A stretch of 64,000 nucleotides of DNA from Enoplolaimus lenunculus (GCA_030248215.1 JASANG010001107.1:310001-374000); one strand, 5' to 3'; shown: positions 1 through 11,005, numbered from the stretch's first letter. The notes: generated from the sequence alone by a model not told the origin. Made by a program: numbers and translations.

Positions 1-460
1 TGCCCAATTTTTTTGGGGTTTATTCCTTTCAGCCGGCGTTCGTCCAGATATCGTTGGAATTTGAAAATTTCATCCTTGGGGGGTGCAGATTCCATAGCTC
101 CGCCGAAATTTAATAAAAATAGTTCATTTTATAGATTTAGACGCGCTGAGTTTAACGGTACCATTGCTATGTTGCAGGGCCCCCGGTTCAATAGTTATGG
201 TCCTTTGTGCGTGTTTGCACTATAACTTCGAGGGTCATAACTTTTGAACCGTTTGTCATTCAGCCATCAGAATGGTACCATTGAGTTCAGCTCGTCGAGA
301 TCTACTGGATGGACGGACCAGTTTTTGTTAAAATGCTAGGTGGTCCAGATTCTGTACCTTCGCCGAATGCAGGTCGTCGAGATCTATAGGATGGACCACT
401 TTTTATCAAAATCTTAGGGGTCTAGATTCAGTACCTCCGCCCGTATTCCGTACTTCCGCA
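1..460. repeat. MITE-1 cluster (two to three partial copies)
   Basis: Head-to-tail pieces of a short inverted-repeat element that recurs at about 5.6, 12.3, 14.0, 34.1 and 35.3 kb. Hallmarks are an end reading GATTCCGTACCTCCGCC, two internal AACGGTACCATT-like blocks, and the phrases ATAGTTATGGTCC and GTTTGCACTATAA. Ends occur near 80-113, 330-352 and 420-440, so at least one copy is partial or rearranged. The first 60 bases resemble another repeat seen at 14.7 and 26.6 kb. No coding content. Confidence 0.6.
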
Positions 461-661
461 AGGCTCCAGTGGTCGGGGTGACAAAACTATTCGAGGGTGG
501 AGCCCATGCCGTTGTGCCGCATAAATCCGACGATAGGTGATAATACTGTATTGAGCGATTTAGTGCGCGCGAGTCATAAAGACGTATCTTGTATACGTGA
601 ATTTTGTATGTTACAGAATTCTGCATTGTACAAAACGATTATGTAAGAGCAATATGTTGTC

Positions 662-734
662 GGCCGCGTGGCCCAATGGATACGGCGTCGGACTTCGGAT
701 CCGAAGATTGTGGGTTCGAGTCCCATCGTGGTCA
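662..734 (+). tRNA. trnR-UCG: tRNA-Arg (anticodon TCG)
   Basis: A 73-nt sequence folds as a full cloverleaf. The acceptor stem is 662-668 against 727-733 with two G-U pairs. The D arm is at 671-686. The anticodon stem TCGGA/TCCGA encloses loop CTTCGGA, placing anticodon TCG at 695-697. The T arm GTGGG/CCCAT has loop TTCGAGT, and the discriminator is A734. A-box (TGGCCCAATGG) and B-box (GGTTCGAGTCC) promoters are intact and there is no intron. It reads CGA arginine codons. All stems pair, so this looks functional rather than a pseudogene. Confidence 0.95.
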
Positions 735-1769
735 ATTGTTTTTGTTAAAAGTTCATCAGGAGCCACATAGAACAAGGATCCCTAACAGGTTTCACAGAGT
801 GCATAAAAGTAAAATGGCGCTGGACTTCTCGCTCTCGTAGTACTCGTATATATTTTGCTCGGCCCTTCATTTTAGAAATGGCGATATTTGCCAATGCCAA
901 AACGGGCGGAGGTACGGAATGTGGAAGATTGCTTTTTGTGAAGCAGACTGGCGACATCTATCCGGCTGCAATCTGGCCTACTGTATCATGGCTGGACTGC
1001 ACTGCCACAAGTTTTGGTACTAGAAGTAGTGTGCAATTACCACTTTTTCTACTGGCCGGCCGGTTATTGGCGCCGGCCGGCCAATATACAAATTTAAAAA
1101 ATTATCAAGCATTTGTATAATGACTCGGAGAACAACAGTAAAAATATAAATACATGTTGCTACATTTTGCAACTTCGAAGCGTATATTTTTACAAGAAAA
1201 TAAAGTGCCCCAAAGCCTATGTAAAGGAACATGTGGAAAAGCAGTACGTTTAAATCGCATTGGCATTAAGATATACTACTACACGTAGTTGCACACATGC
1301 GCAACTGGACTAAGGCTTCTTCAGCCCTTACAGTGCTTTTTGCTACCAACTATGCTGAACAATAGAAATTTATTTCACCTCGTTTCTACACATTACAAAT
1401 TTCTTTCTGATGCAGTTTGGAAACCTATTTTTTCAATGATCCTTGCGGAGCATTTTAACTCCTAGTTCCCATTATTATTGTCAAAATACGTATGTACTCC
1501 AGTAAAAGATTTCACTATATTTTTAAAAAGCAATCTTAACATTGACCACAATGATAATACTAGACAACATTTTCAGCTAAAAGTTTTCGAATCGAGATCT
1601 AAATAAGATTTAAAGTGTTAAATTGATGAAGTCAAATTTTTTAGCTTTTTCTGTTATGGTCAGTGTCTGGCCGGTTGGTTATTGTCAATGGCCGGTGAAC
1701 AACATAGCTACCGCGCATTCCTGCTCCTAGATAAAACCTCTGGCCATCGAAGTAGGGTGAAAACTCACA
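735..1769. other. Intergenic, no gene recognised
   Basis: AT-rich sequence without a convincing exon. The only marked structure is the GC-rich palindrome at 1053-1083, with a looser relative (GGCCGG, TTATTG) near 1668-1696. Confidence 0.5.
1053..1083. repeat. GC-rich perfect inverted repeat
   Basis: TGGCCGGCCGG at 1053-1063 and its exact complement at 1073-1083 flank a 9-nt loop. An 11-bp perfect hairpin of pure G+C stands out sharply in this AT-rich context. Confidence 0.85.
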
Positions 1770-2143
1770 CCAGGGTGGTAACAAAGGCTCGAATTCTGAT
1801 CCGGTTTCGGTTCTGAAAAAACCGAATGAAAAACCGAATCCAACAGTGTTTGGCAATATGTTTTTTCGTTTTTAAACAATAAAATTCAAGTAAATTGTTA
1901 TATAAATCAATATTTATATTACAGGTTACAAATCTCAGGCTGACGTCGAGCTTGAAATATTAATAACCAACGTTTAAAGTTATGCTGCTGGCATTACGTT
2001 GATATTCTGAAACAAACTATAGATATATTTGAAATTCGCAACTTGCAAGATTCGGATTCAGATTCTACAAATTAGCAATGGATACGGATTCGGGGTCGGA
2101 TTCGGGGTCGGATTCGGTAGAATCGTGGGTTCGGTGCCACCAT
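1770..2143. repeat. Short element with GGATTCGG repeats and imperfect inverted ends
   Basis: The left end CAGGGTGGTAAC and the right end GGTGCCACCATA form imperfect inverted repeats. Just inside lie inverted GAATCC/GGATTC and CCGAAT/ATTCGG runs, with a short GGATTCGGGGTC tandem at 2080-2118. The layout fits a non-autonomous hAT-like DNA element; I could not define a target duplication. Confidence 0.4.
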
Positions 2144-2399
2144 AAGAGTGTGTTCAAAGATATATTTGGAAAATAGCGTGGTTGAAAAAGTAAGAAAAAG
2201 AAAAAAACGGGGTCCCGCACTGACCATTTTTGGATTTCGGAAAATGTCTAGACTTCGGTGGAATCGTAAGTGGCTTCTCTAAGTGTAAATCGAAAAAAGT
2301 CGCCGGGCCGAAATTTTGTTTAGTACTTTTGGTACAATTTATTTCGTTAAAATGTATCACTTTAAGATCTGATGCATAAAATAATTTTGGTTAAAAAGG

Positions 2400-2500
2400 G
2401 CATGCTAGTCGGATGGGCCCCGGGCCTCCTAGTCAAACGGGCCCCAGACCTTCTGGCCATATGGGCCCCGGGCCTCATACCACCTTAATCCGGCCCTGGG
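2400..2500. repeat. GGGCCCC-rich repeat with hAT-like end
   Basis: Three near-copies of a GGGCCCCGGGCCTC-like phrase end at CTTAATCCGGCCCTGG. The complement of that end, CCAGGGCCGGATTAAGG, is a common hAT terminus form. It abuts the coding-like block to its right. Confidence 0.4.
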
Positions 2501-3200
2501 TGTAAGGTGTTCAGTTGCGGCAGCCCATTGCCACTAAGAACCCAATGCAAGGACGTAGCAGTGTTTTGAGTGCCGGTTTCGTTTACTAAGCTGCATTCCT
2601 TATTGTTCTTGTCGTGGTCCCGGAACAACAGGACCTCCTTCAATGTAACATGGACCACTATCTCAACTTTCAATGGATTACTGTCGCAAAATGTACTGCC
2701 GATCATGATGGCGGCTGCCGATTCTTCAGCATTGAAAAGATCGACAAAAAGTCCGATTGGCTATTAGCGAATACAATCGGCAAGTGATACTTGTCACCGT
2801 CGCCGCACTGAGTTTCGTAATGAAAAATTCGCCATCGACATTGCGTACAGCGCGGATTTTTCTAATTATGTTGTGCTCCATTTGACAATTTACGTGAACG
2901 GATGTTCCGCAATTGCAGTATGGCCTACGGAATTTTCAGTGATGGGGATACCAGCAAACTGTGCATGCAGCTGGCTCCATTTTGACACATCAGAGTTTTA
3001 GCACAGAGGAATATACTGGTCGGGATACGTTGTAATTGCTACTTTTTTTAAGCTTACGATCGCAAACAAATCCAAGGTTACAACTTCATTTCCCGTCCTG
3101 TACCGCATGGGCCCTGATATGATTGTACGGGGGGCACCAATGAAGGCCACCTGGGGCATTCGCAAAACATAGCTCGTGTTCTTATGACAAATTACCGATT
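2500..3200 (-). other. Unidentified coding-like block, probably decayed
   Basis: The minus strand holds several adjacent open stretches of coding-like composition in different frames, for example 2500-2740 and 3065-3195. The latter ends at a good GTAAGC donor near 3064. I recognise no family. It lies downstream of the PAN-domain exons on the same strand, so it may be remains of that gene's 3' part or an unrelated old insertion. It looks broken in more than one place. Confidence 0.3.
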
Positions 3201-3538
3201 GCGTTTAGTTTGCATCATCAATTTCAGTGCCAATACAACAATTAATTTTGCGAAGAAAAAAACGTAAATTTTATATTGGAGCAATACAAAATTAACCAGG
3301 AGTAGAAACAAGCGTATTCTATCGAATCGCAAATTGTAACCTTATATAATAGTGTAAAAAACTGTTCCATAATCGTTAAATTCTTATTTGTTATAGTTGA
3401 ACAATCGAAGTTGGTACTTCAAAGATATGGTGGTGATGATGGTGTTTGGTAATATCTCATTTCAAATGAAATGAATTTAAAACAAAACGTCCTTACATGC
3501 AGAAATCTCTAAATCAAACGCAATTAAAAGTCAAAAGC

Positions 3539-3755
3539 CCGTATTCTCAGATGTGCGTAGCACCTCTCACCTGTTGATGATAGGTCTTGTAACTTTGGAA
3601 CCAAATAATGGTGAAGTTTGAAATTCGGTGGGTTTATTGCGCTTAATTTGCTCTACCATTGTGCAAATATTGAGATCGGCAATTGTAGCAGTTTGTTTTT
3701 TTGGAAATTTATCACTAACTGGTGATAAGTGCTATATACATTTGAGAATATGGAC
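3539..3755. repeat. MITE-4, near full-length copy
   Basis: About 215 bp with inverted ends. The left end has ATTCTCAGATGTGCGTAGCACC and a TCACCTGTTGATGATAGG palindrome; the right end has ATCACTAACTGGTGAT and TGCTATATACATTTGAGAAT. The same element recurs at 18.2, 35.9, 59.8 and 62.9 kb. Here it sits beyond the last recognised PAN-gene exon. Confidence 0.65.
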
Positions 3756-3860
3756 CAAAGTTGTAACCTCTGTTGAATTGAAGTTTGCGGCTTATGTGTC
3801 CCTCCTTGAATTCACAGTTGGCTGGACGCCCATCTGTCTGAATGGTTGATACATAGTTAC

Positions 3861-3990
3861 CTAAACAAACATTGATCTTCGTTCATATCATCAGATTCAA
3901 CAATTTCTGTATCGCAGCCAGGCAATTGCTTTGAATTATACTTTAGGTAAGTCGTTTGGCGTCCAACAGGGCAAGTATTAGATCGAGAAC
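3861..3990 (-). CDS. PAN gene exon 6: start of PAN module 3
   Basis: Acceptor GCTTAACAG, phase 1 in, phase 2 out at GTAACT. It reads CPVGRQTTYLKYN, KQLPGCDTEI and ends DMNEDQCLF, the opening strands and first helix cysteine of another module. The following exon is not recognised; a MITE-4 copy begins 106 nt downstream. Confidence 0.65.
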
Positions 3991-6900
3991 CTGTTAAGCA
4001 TCAATAAAAAATAACAATACAACTCAAGATGTACATTTTGCTCTCTGTACAATTGCAAAAAGTTGAACATCTGAAAAATTCAACCAATCTTGAACGTTTT
4101 AGATTCTGTGACGCGGAGGCTGTAAAAATATCGTTTCGGACCGAAAATTTTTTTGTCAAAGTTCTCCAATTTATATTCGATTGAACGCAATTTACGAAGC
4201 GGAAACCTGTGTCAACGGAAAATCTTACGACGCGTACTTTGGGCCCGTCGTCAAGGGGCGGGGCAGGAGGGGTTCAGACATTCCTAAAAGATTTGGCCGA
4301 ATTTAGAAAATTTTCAACCTTTCTAATTAGTCAACGAAAACCCTTGTATACTCATGCTGAACAAAATTTTAGGCCCCTAGCAAATGTGAGTTGGCTACAG
4401 GCCTAGTGCTTTTTTCGTCCAGCTATTACCACGGTTTCGATACATAGTTATGCTGACTACGCTAGTGCCACTTGGCCACCATACATACATGCTGATCCAT
4501 TATTTGAAGAGACAAACCTGATTGCTTCAACCGAATTGCACATAGGTTATCATAATAGTCGACCCGAAATCCTTGCGTTTCGTTCGTAAAATACTCGCCC
4601 AGGCCAGCTTTTGTTTCAAAATTCAATATGCACTCTGATGTTGTCGAATAGTACATCACCGATAGACATTCGAAATTGTACCGCTGTTTTGAATCCAGAC
4701 ATTCGGACAAACACTGAAATTTAACACACGATTGAACATCATTTTTGTGTCCCAAACATTTGAACTAATAAGAGTTGCGCTATCCTTTTGTTTACGTCCG
4801 GTGCCGTCCGTCACCGCTCCGGCGCCGTCCGTCACCGTGCGGTATAGTACGCAAATAACTCATGTACGATACCATGTCAGACGGACCATGATGCACGATA
4901 TGTTTAGCGCAACCCTAATAGAAAATATTCATGTTTGAAGTTCAATTTTTCGAAACATTTAACGGCTGACGTAGGTGGAGCGAGTCCATAAAGTTATACA
5001 TATTCAAAGAATTTCATGGAAGCTATTATTCGTGGAGTTTTATTACCTATTAACTGGATTACATGAAGAAGAAGAAGAAGGACAAAAATTACAGGATGGT
5101 CATGCAAAGATTTCGTATGGCATGCAAATACAGGGAGCCGGGCGGCGTCGCAAATTTATTTGGAGGTTAAAATTTTACCAGTGGAACATTTTTAAGACGA
5201 TTTTTTCAACTTAGGGTTACAATAGAAACTTTTTCAACAGTCGACATCATCTAAAATCTAAGTAATGGTTTAATTTGGTCAATCAGTTAAACCCTGTTTA
5301 ACAAATACTGCCCACCTCTTTCGCATATAGTTGTCCAAATGTTTACACTTAAATCTTCAGTAATTTCAAAAATCACCTAAAAATTTATCTTTACTGCAGT
5401 GTACAAGGGCCTTCATATCTTTTTCCATTTTCTAACCTGTTCGTCGGAGTTAACGTGTTCCACGATTTGTTTGGCATATCCAACGAGCAAATGCTGTGAA
5501 ATTTTTTCAAAAGCTGGAATGTCTGCGCAAGTTTGTTGTGCTGAAATTTTAACATATGTTCCTATGCTACACATCTCAGGCGGAGGGAGGGACGGAATAT
5601 GGCCCCCTTAGGAATTCAATAAAAAAAGTTCATGTTATAGATTTCGACGTGCTGAACTCAACGGTGCCATTTTTAGCGCTGCAGGGTTCCCGATCCTATA
5701 GTTATGGCCTAACTTTTAATTTTTTACCATAATAAACATGTACAAACAACAATCAAATTGGTGTAAAGGAATAAACCTGGTTACGCTTACATTTTACGAA
5801 CATGTGAATGATAGATACTCCCTGTTCGAATCCGTACGTGTTTGCACTATAATTTTGAGAGCCATAACTTGTGAACCGTTGGTCATGCAGCCATAAAAAT
5901 GGTACCGTTGAATTCAGTTTGTCAAGATCTATAGGATGGACTACTTTTGATCAAAATAATAAGGGTAGACGGCAGGGTGCAACCGGAGGTGAAAAATACC
6001 GGAGCCGGAGGTCAACGAAACTTGCCGGAGCCGGAGGTGAGTCGAAATTAAGTAGTAAAAATTATGGTTAATTAGTTAGTTTTAGCGAATATCTGCAAAA
6101 TGTTTTTAAGTTTTTTGGTTTCATGCTAATTTTCTGCCAACTTTCGACAATTCTTTCATGAAAATTGTGACAAAAGTCAATTGAAACGCGCTAAACAGAT
6201 AAATTTAGGAAAATTATGCAGAATTTTACACCGAAATTGCGCCGGAACCTCCGGCAAAAATTCTACCGGAGCCGGATTTTCTGCCGGAGCCGGAGGCAGA
6301 CCTCCGATTGTACCCTGGTAGATGGCACACAAGACTTTACCAGATTGACATACAGCAATTTCGCACAACCTATAACCGGGTACAGAACTTTTCCTTGTGA
6401 CCCGTGAACCAGTGGGAGATATTAACTAATACTTGAAAAACAAATGTGAAAATGATGTCATGATTTATTAACTTTTGTACCTGATGACGTTGTAATCGAG
6501 CGTATTTGCCTCCTGCAAAAGTTTCAAAAGTTTTATCTCGGATAACAAAAATGTTTCAGGAAAACCCATTGATTTCGGAACAAACTATAAAAAACTTATC
6601 CACTTTGGTGTTGCTTTCGCCAAACCAAAAATCTTTAAAGAATATTAAGAATCAAAAGCAACCGGTGATACTTTTGCCTTCTTTGGGGCTTCTGAAAACT
6701 TGAGCAGATTTCTTTCACTTAAGTTCCTGGTTGATGGTTGATTTTAAGACAGCTCTTGGCATTTAACTAACATTATTTAAGTCTGTGTTTATAGTAAATT
6801 AGCTGTCATGTAGGATGTAACCGGATATCTGGTACTGTATACGGTTAAAACGATGTCCTTTTTAGTTACGGTTATAAAAATACCGGAAATTCCATCATTT

Positions 6901-9181
6901 GTATGCTCAAAATAAGTTATAAAATAAATTTCGTATATATTACGTTATATTTCATTACATATATCCTGCCACTGTTCTTTAAGCAATGAAAATTTCCAAT
7001 CATTTTACACATAGCTATTTTTCCTACGAAATTTTAAAAAACTTTGTGAATATCTGAATACCTTTAATTGTGGTGGAGAAAAGATGGAGTCTTTTATGCT
7101 TCAAAATAGTTTTCCGTTTCCGTTATCTTGATCGCTATACGTTTTTGTTTCCGTTAATATTTTTACTATTTGTTTACACCCACTGACAAAACACTTCAAA
7201 ACGGATTTTTTGATCGTTGAACCTTGTCCCTCGCTTTGCCTTGGTTACCTGTAAAGCATAGTTTTTCATAAAACCGCATTACTGTAGAGACATTGCCAAA
7301 AACTGTGGAATTTCCTTCGGTTTCGTTGAGTTTCAACTGAAGTTCAGGTTTTGAGTCAAATTCCTGTGCTATTTTTGAAGACAGATCAGTTTTGAAGTGT
7401 TCGTTTTTGAACAAGTAACAGTTATTCAAATCGTATACGAAAGCGCTGCACGGGTACATTTGGCCGTTGTGCAATCTGTAATATAATGTCCAATTCAACG
7501 TATCGAGTGTATATGTTTCGCAAGTCAAATCAAAAACAATAACTTTGTTGTAATCTGAGTCGAATGGTGTTAAATTTGTAACGATTGTATAGGATTGGGG
7601 CGGGATGGATGTCTAAAATAATTAAAAGCCTTCTACAGTCAGTTTACTGAGTGCCCTGTCATGTATTGCACCTTAACTCGCAGTGAGCTTCATCGCAAAA
7701 TAAACCATTCAATTTAGTTCATCAAACTGCGTCGAATGGTAGTGTGCAAATTGTTCAATTCTTGATAAAAAAATTTATGTCCAGTTTCAAACGAGTGCTC
7801 ATATTTGATACTATTAACACAAACTTTTCAATTATATACAATTTCTAAAAATCAATTTTGTTAAAATTTCAAAATTTGGTGCAGAAAGAATCAGGCGGAG
7901 TCATGAGAATATCAGATTTGCAAACAATGTTAAAATGTAATTATTTGATAGAAGAGGTTCAAAAAAATTTCAATGGTAACGAACGGGGACTAATGCTTTG
8001 GCTCAAAAATATATTTAGCTGCGATTGTTTTAGTTCACGAATATAACAAATTAAAGCCAAAAGATATCGCGCGAGTGTAATTTTGCTCGTACATGCTTTA
8101 TGCCAAGAGTGCATGATACAAGTGTGCAACTGTTTGGGTTCCGCATGATACAAAATGTACCGTCAAGCGTCGCGTTTTTGGCCAACCCCTCCTTGTTTAC
8201 AGGGGGAGGGTCGCTTTCACGTGAAATAACCCTAAATTGAACAATGAGCGGAGCAATTTTTGTTGCCAGATCGCACAGACTGTACTGTAGCGACTCAAAT
8301 ATTAAGAGGGTGGCAATAAGAAGGGGTCCCCATTTTGAGTCGCAATCAATATTAATCATCCCTCATAAAGGTCCGTAAGCAGATACAGTACTTAAACCGT
8401 AATTAGAGTCCATAAATGTCAATTATCCCTAATTCTATGTGCATAAATGACTCCAGCACTAAATACAGCTGAGTTCCAAACTTTAAAACATACTTAGTTT
8501 TGAAAGTACATTCTAAAGTATAACCTTGCATTATCGCTCAAATTTTTGATACAAGACAAATAAACGTTTAATTCAGCGGATCGTTGCAAGTAAACGGTAC
8601 CACAGTGCACAAGTCTCGTCGTTTTGCTCAACTCGAAATTGCACACTTAGAGCATCGTGTAAATCTCTGAGACACCGAAAACCGCGCTATACAACTTGTA
8701 ATATCCTACCGTACCTGTTGTTTGTGCAAATAAGTTCACATGCTTCAAGTGAACTTAACTCGATATGGTAGGCAATACTTAAATCAGGTTGCTGATTGCT
8801 CATGAGAACGTATTGTGGAACTGTTCCTTCAGTGCACTCACCTGAAAATATGAATTAATCAAAGCATTAATTTAAAGAATATAGCAGTCTTTCAAAAGTT
8901 TCGGTCGCACGTCTTTTCTACAGCTGGAAAAAATTAATTCAAGCAAGCAAAATTTGTGACGTGGCAAAAAATTTGGCCAAAAAGAAATGTGTTTAATATT
9001 GCCGAGCAGTTATTCAGTTTTCTATTTTAAAATTTAGCTACTCAACTGCTTTTTTAACTTGAAATAATATTAATTTTATGATAAACTTACTTGAACTTCC
9101 GCTTGAAAAATTTTCCAGCGTCGCAAAGCCACTATTTAATACTGCTAATGAAACATACCATACCAGAAATTGCATTTCCAT
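3861..9181 (-). CDS. Secreted PAN/apple-domain protein (partial gene model)
   Basis: Six exons are read on the minus strand: 9181-9091, 8841-8715, 7612-7249, 5540-5437, 4713-4518, 3990-3861. The first codes a signal peptide. PAN-type cysteine patterns follow: a first module (exon 2 to exon 3, ending RFYEKLC), a complete six-cysteine second module (exons 4-5, from CADIPAF to YYDNLC), and the start of a third (exon 6). PAN domains bind protein or carbohydrate in extracellular matrix; in nematodes and insects they often precede a ZP domain in apical matrix proteins (NOAH/NompA, LET-653), but no ZP domain is visible here. Junctions 1-2, 3-4, 4-5 and 5-6 agree in phase. Exon 2 ends in phase 2 and exon 3 starts in phase 0, so an exon between 8714 and 7613 is missing from this model, and the 3' end is not found. 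Confidence 0.75.
4240..4410. repeat. Intronic repeat with GGCC-type inverted ends
   Basis: Starts GGGCCCGTCGTCAAGGGG and ends GTTGGCTACAGGCC. Related copies lie at 34288-34445 (GGGCTCGTAACCAATG to GCTGGCTACGGGCC) and, more loosely, 52425-52560. It looks like a non-autonomous DNA element in the PAN-gene intron. Confidence 0.45.
4518..4713 (-). CDS. PAN gene exon 5: core of PAN module 2
   Basis: Acceptor AAATTTCAG. It reads CLSECLDSKQRYNFECLSVM, then YYSTTSECILNF and VDYYDNLC. All remaining PAN cysteines are present in order (CxxxC, ECxSV, ECIL, terminal C). This is the clearest PAN match in the gene. Donor GTTTGT, phase 1. Confidence 0.85.
5437..5540 (-). CDS. PAN gene exon 4: start of PAN module 2
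   Basis: Acceptor AAAATTTCAG; phase 1 in and phase 0 out, exactly filling the gap between exons 3 and 5. It reads QQTCADIPAFEKISQHLLVG and ends HVNSDEQ, matching the first strands of a PAN module. Donor GTTAGA. Confidence 0.8.
5578..5972. repeat. MITE-1 copy, right end missing
   Basis: Begins GGCGGAGGGAGGGACGGAAT and carries the family's paired GGTACC-type blocks and the ACTATAATTTTGAGAGCCAT phrase. The right end stops where the 5973-6317 element is inserted. It lies in the intron between PAN-gene exons 3 and 4. Confidence 0.65.
5973..6317. mobile_element. hAT-like non-autonomous element with 8-bp target duplication
   Basis: 345 bp. The left end CAGGGTGCAACCGGAGGT and the complement of the right end, CAGGGTACAATCGGAGGT, are terminal inverted repeats. 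The flanks GTAGACGG (5965-5972) and GTAGATGG (6318-6325) are an 8-bp duplication with one change, as expected for hAT. The inside has repeated CCGGAGCCGGAGG phrases in both orientations and no transposase. It is inserted at the edge of a MITE-1 copy, so it is the younger of the two. Confidence 0.8.
6812..7186. repeat. Element with GTAACCGGATATC / GTGTAAAC ends
   Basis: The left end GGATGTAACCGGATATC and the right end TTTGTTTACACCCACTG are imperfect inverted repeats, with GTTTCCGTTA-type phrases inside. Related fragments occur near 48690-48765, 50460-50760 and 51440-51500 (GGAAACGGA phrases). Probably a non-autonomous hAT-like family; boundaries approximate. Confidence 0.4.
7249..7612 (-). CDS. 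PAN gene exon 3: rest of PAN module 1
   Basis: Acceptor ATTATTTTAG, phase 0 start, 121 codons, donor GTAACC in phase 1. It includes YPCSAFVYDLNNCYLF, the core PAN beta-hairpin with two cysteines, and closes with RFYEKLCF. The stretch between them is longer than in most PAN modules and carries several N-glycosylation sequons (NET, NST, NVS). Confidence 0.75.
8285..8600. repeat. MITE-2 copy, truncated on the right
   Basis: Starts after a TA with CTGTAGCGACTC and follows the family through the GTCAATTATCCCTAATT and TTGCATTATCGCTCAA phrases to about 8600, where the copy stops. It occupies the stretch where a missing PAN-gene exon is expected. Confidence 0.65.
8715..8841 (-). CDS. PAN gene exon 2: start of PAN module 1
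   Basis: The acceptor is TATTTTCAG. The exon joins exon 1 in phase and reads SECTEGTVPQ, later SLEACELICTNN. The C-x3-C pair near its end is the PAN alpha-helix pair. Donor GTACGG, phase 2. The next exon in phase is not certain; an open stretch right below (8669-8620) would need a 45-nt intron. Confidence 0.7.
9091..9181 (-). CDS. PAN gene exon 1: start and signal peptide
   Basis: The ATG at 9181-9179 opens MEMQFLVWYVSLAVLNSGFA, a textbook secretion signal likely cut after the final Ala. The exon ends in phase 1 at a GTAAGT donor. A TATATA stretch lies about 40 nt upstream of the ATG. MITE-like inverted repeats begin about 270 nt upstream. Confidence 0.75.
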
Positions 9182-9453
9182 GTTAAGATGGTTAATATCT
9201 AAAAACTAAATGTATATAAGGTAAATTTTCAGGTATTTTTTGGCCAAACATGCGTAACAATATGATTAATTTTTTACGAGTTGAAAATGTATATCCGCAA
9301 GGTCGGTTATTAATCGAACGACGGTAAACATTTTTAACTAGCCGTCTATAATTGGTTGATTTTCGACTCGTGTACACTTCGACCAATGGTTTTGCCAAAC
9401 GTCAAAATTTGGGCTTAGCTTAGACTTTAGCACTTAGGAATCTAAAGCATATA

Positions 9454-9586
9454 CACTGCAAAAAATGGTGAGTCAACATAACTCTTTCCTAAATTAACTC
9501 TGGCTTAGTCGAATTTGACTCAGTTTGTGTAGTCCTGAAAAGCCTATTTCGGAAAGAGTCGATTTGACTCACCATTGTTTGCAGCG
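9454..9586. repeat. Palindromic MITE of 133 bp
   Basis: The left arm CACTGCAAAAAATGGTGAG and the complement of the right arm, CGCTGCAAACAATGGTGAG, continue as matching inverted repeats for about 35 nt each, ending in ACTCTTTCC. Nearly the whole element is hairpin. It lies upstream of the PAN gene start. Confidence 0.7.
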
Positions 9587-11005
9587 TATTACAGTGTAAT
9601 AGTGACGTTGTACTTGTCGTCTGACGCCCGACTGCGCCGGATGTTCGAAAACACTACTGTGAACATTTTCTATGCGATACTATACCCCAATTTACATGTG
9701 TTGCTCGACGGTGTCAAACGGCATAACCAAAAAGTATACCACCGCCCTAACCCTACAAGCGACGAATTGACCATAAATTTTTGCTTTGAAATCTATTATC
9801 TTATTTAAAAAATTTCAGTGATATGTGAAGACGTCTGCGTACAAACACAAAGTCAGTGGAAACAGCGAGACTTACATTGGCGGGTTTAAAAACTCTGATG
9901 GAGCTCGCAGCTAACGAGAAGCCAAACACAATTTTATAGTGCAAAATTTCAGCAAAAAAAGTTTAGTTTTGATCATTGTTGTGCGGAATATGCTACGCCG
10001 AGCTGGAATCCCTTGTATCCGCTAGTGAAGACTTATAAAGTTAAAATTTATTTTGAACGAACAAACATTTAATAATCCCGATGTCGATCGAATATGACTA
10101 GAAAACCGCAACAAAAATGCTGATTTCGTCATAGCAAAAGAAAGTTAGTATCACCAGCACTAAACTGGTCATCAGGTATAAACTGAGTACTACTTGCTCG
10201 ATAAGTCGGCTGAAATTTTGGCCGTTCCACAAAATGAAAACTTTGTCAAATCCAAAATATAATATTTTAGTTCTCTAAATTGTATATAGCAGGAAGGTTT
10301 ATAATATCAAAACGCCCAGGCCGGCTTTTAACGCCAGTTCAGTCTTGATTATTACTACAAAGTCAAACCAAATAAAAAACTCTGCGCTGAATGTAAAAAT
10401 TGTAGCAGCTTGTTTTCGAAAAGGGCAAAACAAAACAGCCGACGCTTTTGAGTTCAATTTTGTTTCCAATCGTTGACATACACTTTACAACTCAACGATC
10501 AAGAGTGACGAATATTGATAAACCGTTTTATGATAGTTTTCACCTTGAACTATTAGAAATTTAGATATCAAATGAGGAGTTGAACTTTATAAAACTTTAT
10601 TCTCAAACACCTCCACTGGAACATCTAAACGGGGCACACCCGTCACATGACCCCCTCACACAGCAAGAATCAATACCAGAAGTTTGCGGTAGCATTAATT
10701 CGTTTTGCGTCTCGCTCGCTTCAACCGTGAGGCTTTTTCACTGTTACATATAGCGCGGCCATTGTCAGCAATTTCTGGATCCACAAATTAAAACACCGCG
10801 TTTTATATTTTTAAGCATTTTTACTTATATTGAGCTTTGTTTTGAATTAAAATTTAAGAATTTATGTATTTGAGTAATACTTTTGAATGAGACTCGATCT
10901 CTATCTCGGTCGGCATCTGCTTGATTTGACGCTAGAAAATTTTATTCAAAAGGACGATAAGTTGAACTTGAAGCATTTACAACTACCTCGCCAGTTAATA
11001 ACATA
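9587..11005. other. Intergenic, nothing recognised
   Basis: Includes a plus-strand open stretch at 9575-9808 with no recognisable motif and a short AACGAGAAGCCAAACAC phrase at 9914 that recurs at 33.3 and 50.2 kb. No exon with paired splice sites could be supported. Confidence 0.4.

Noticed and set aside
604-840. 78-codon open frame over the tRNA
   Set aside because: It simply translates the tRNA-Arg gene.
8051-8359. 102-codon minus-strand open frame as a PAN-gene exon
   Set aside because: Its first part is MITE-2 sequence and the rest lacks the PAN cysteine spacing.
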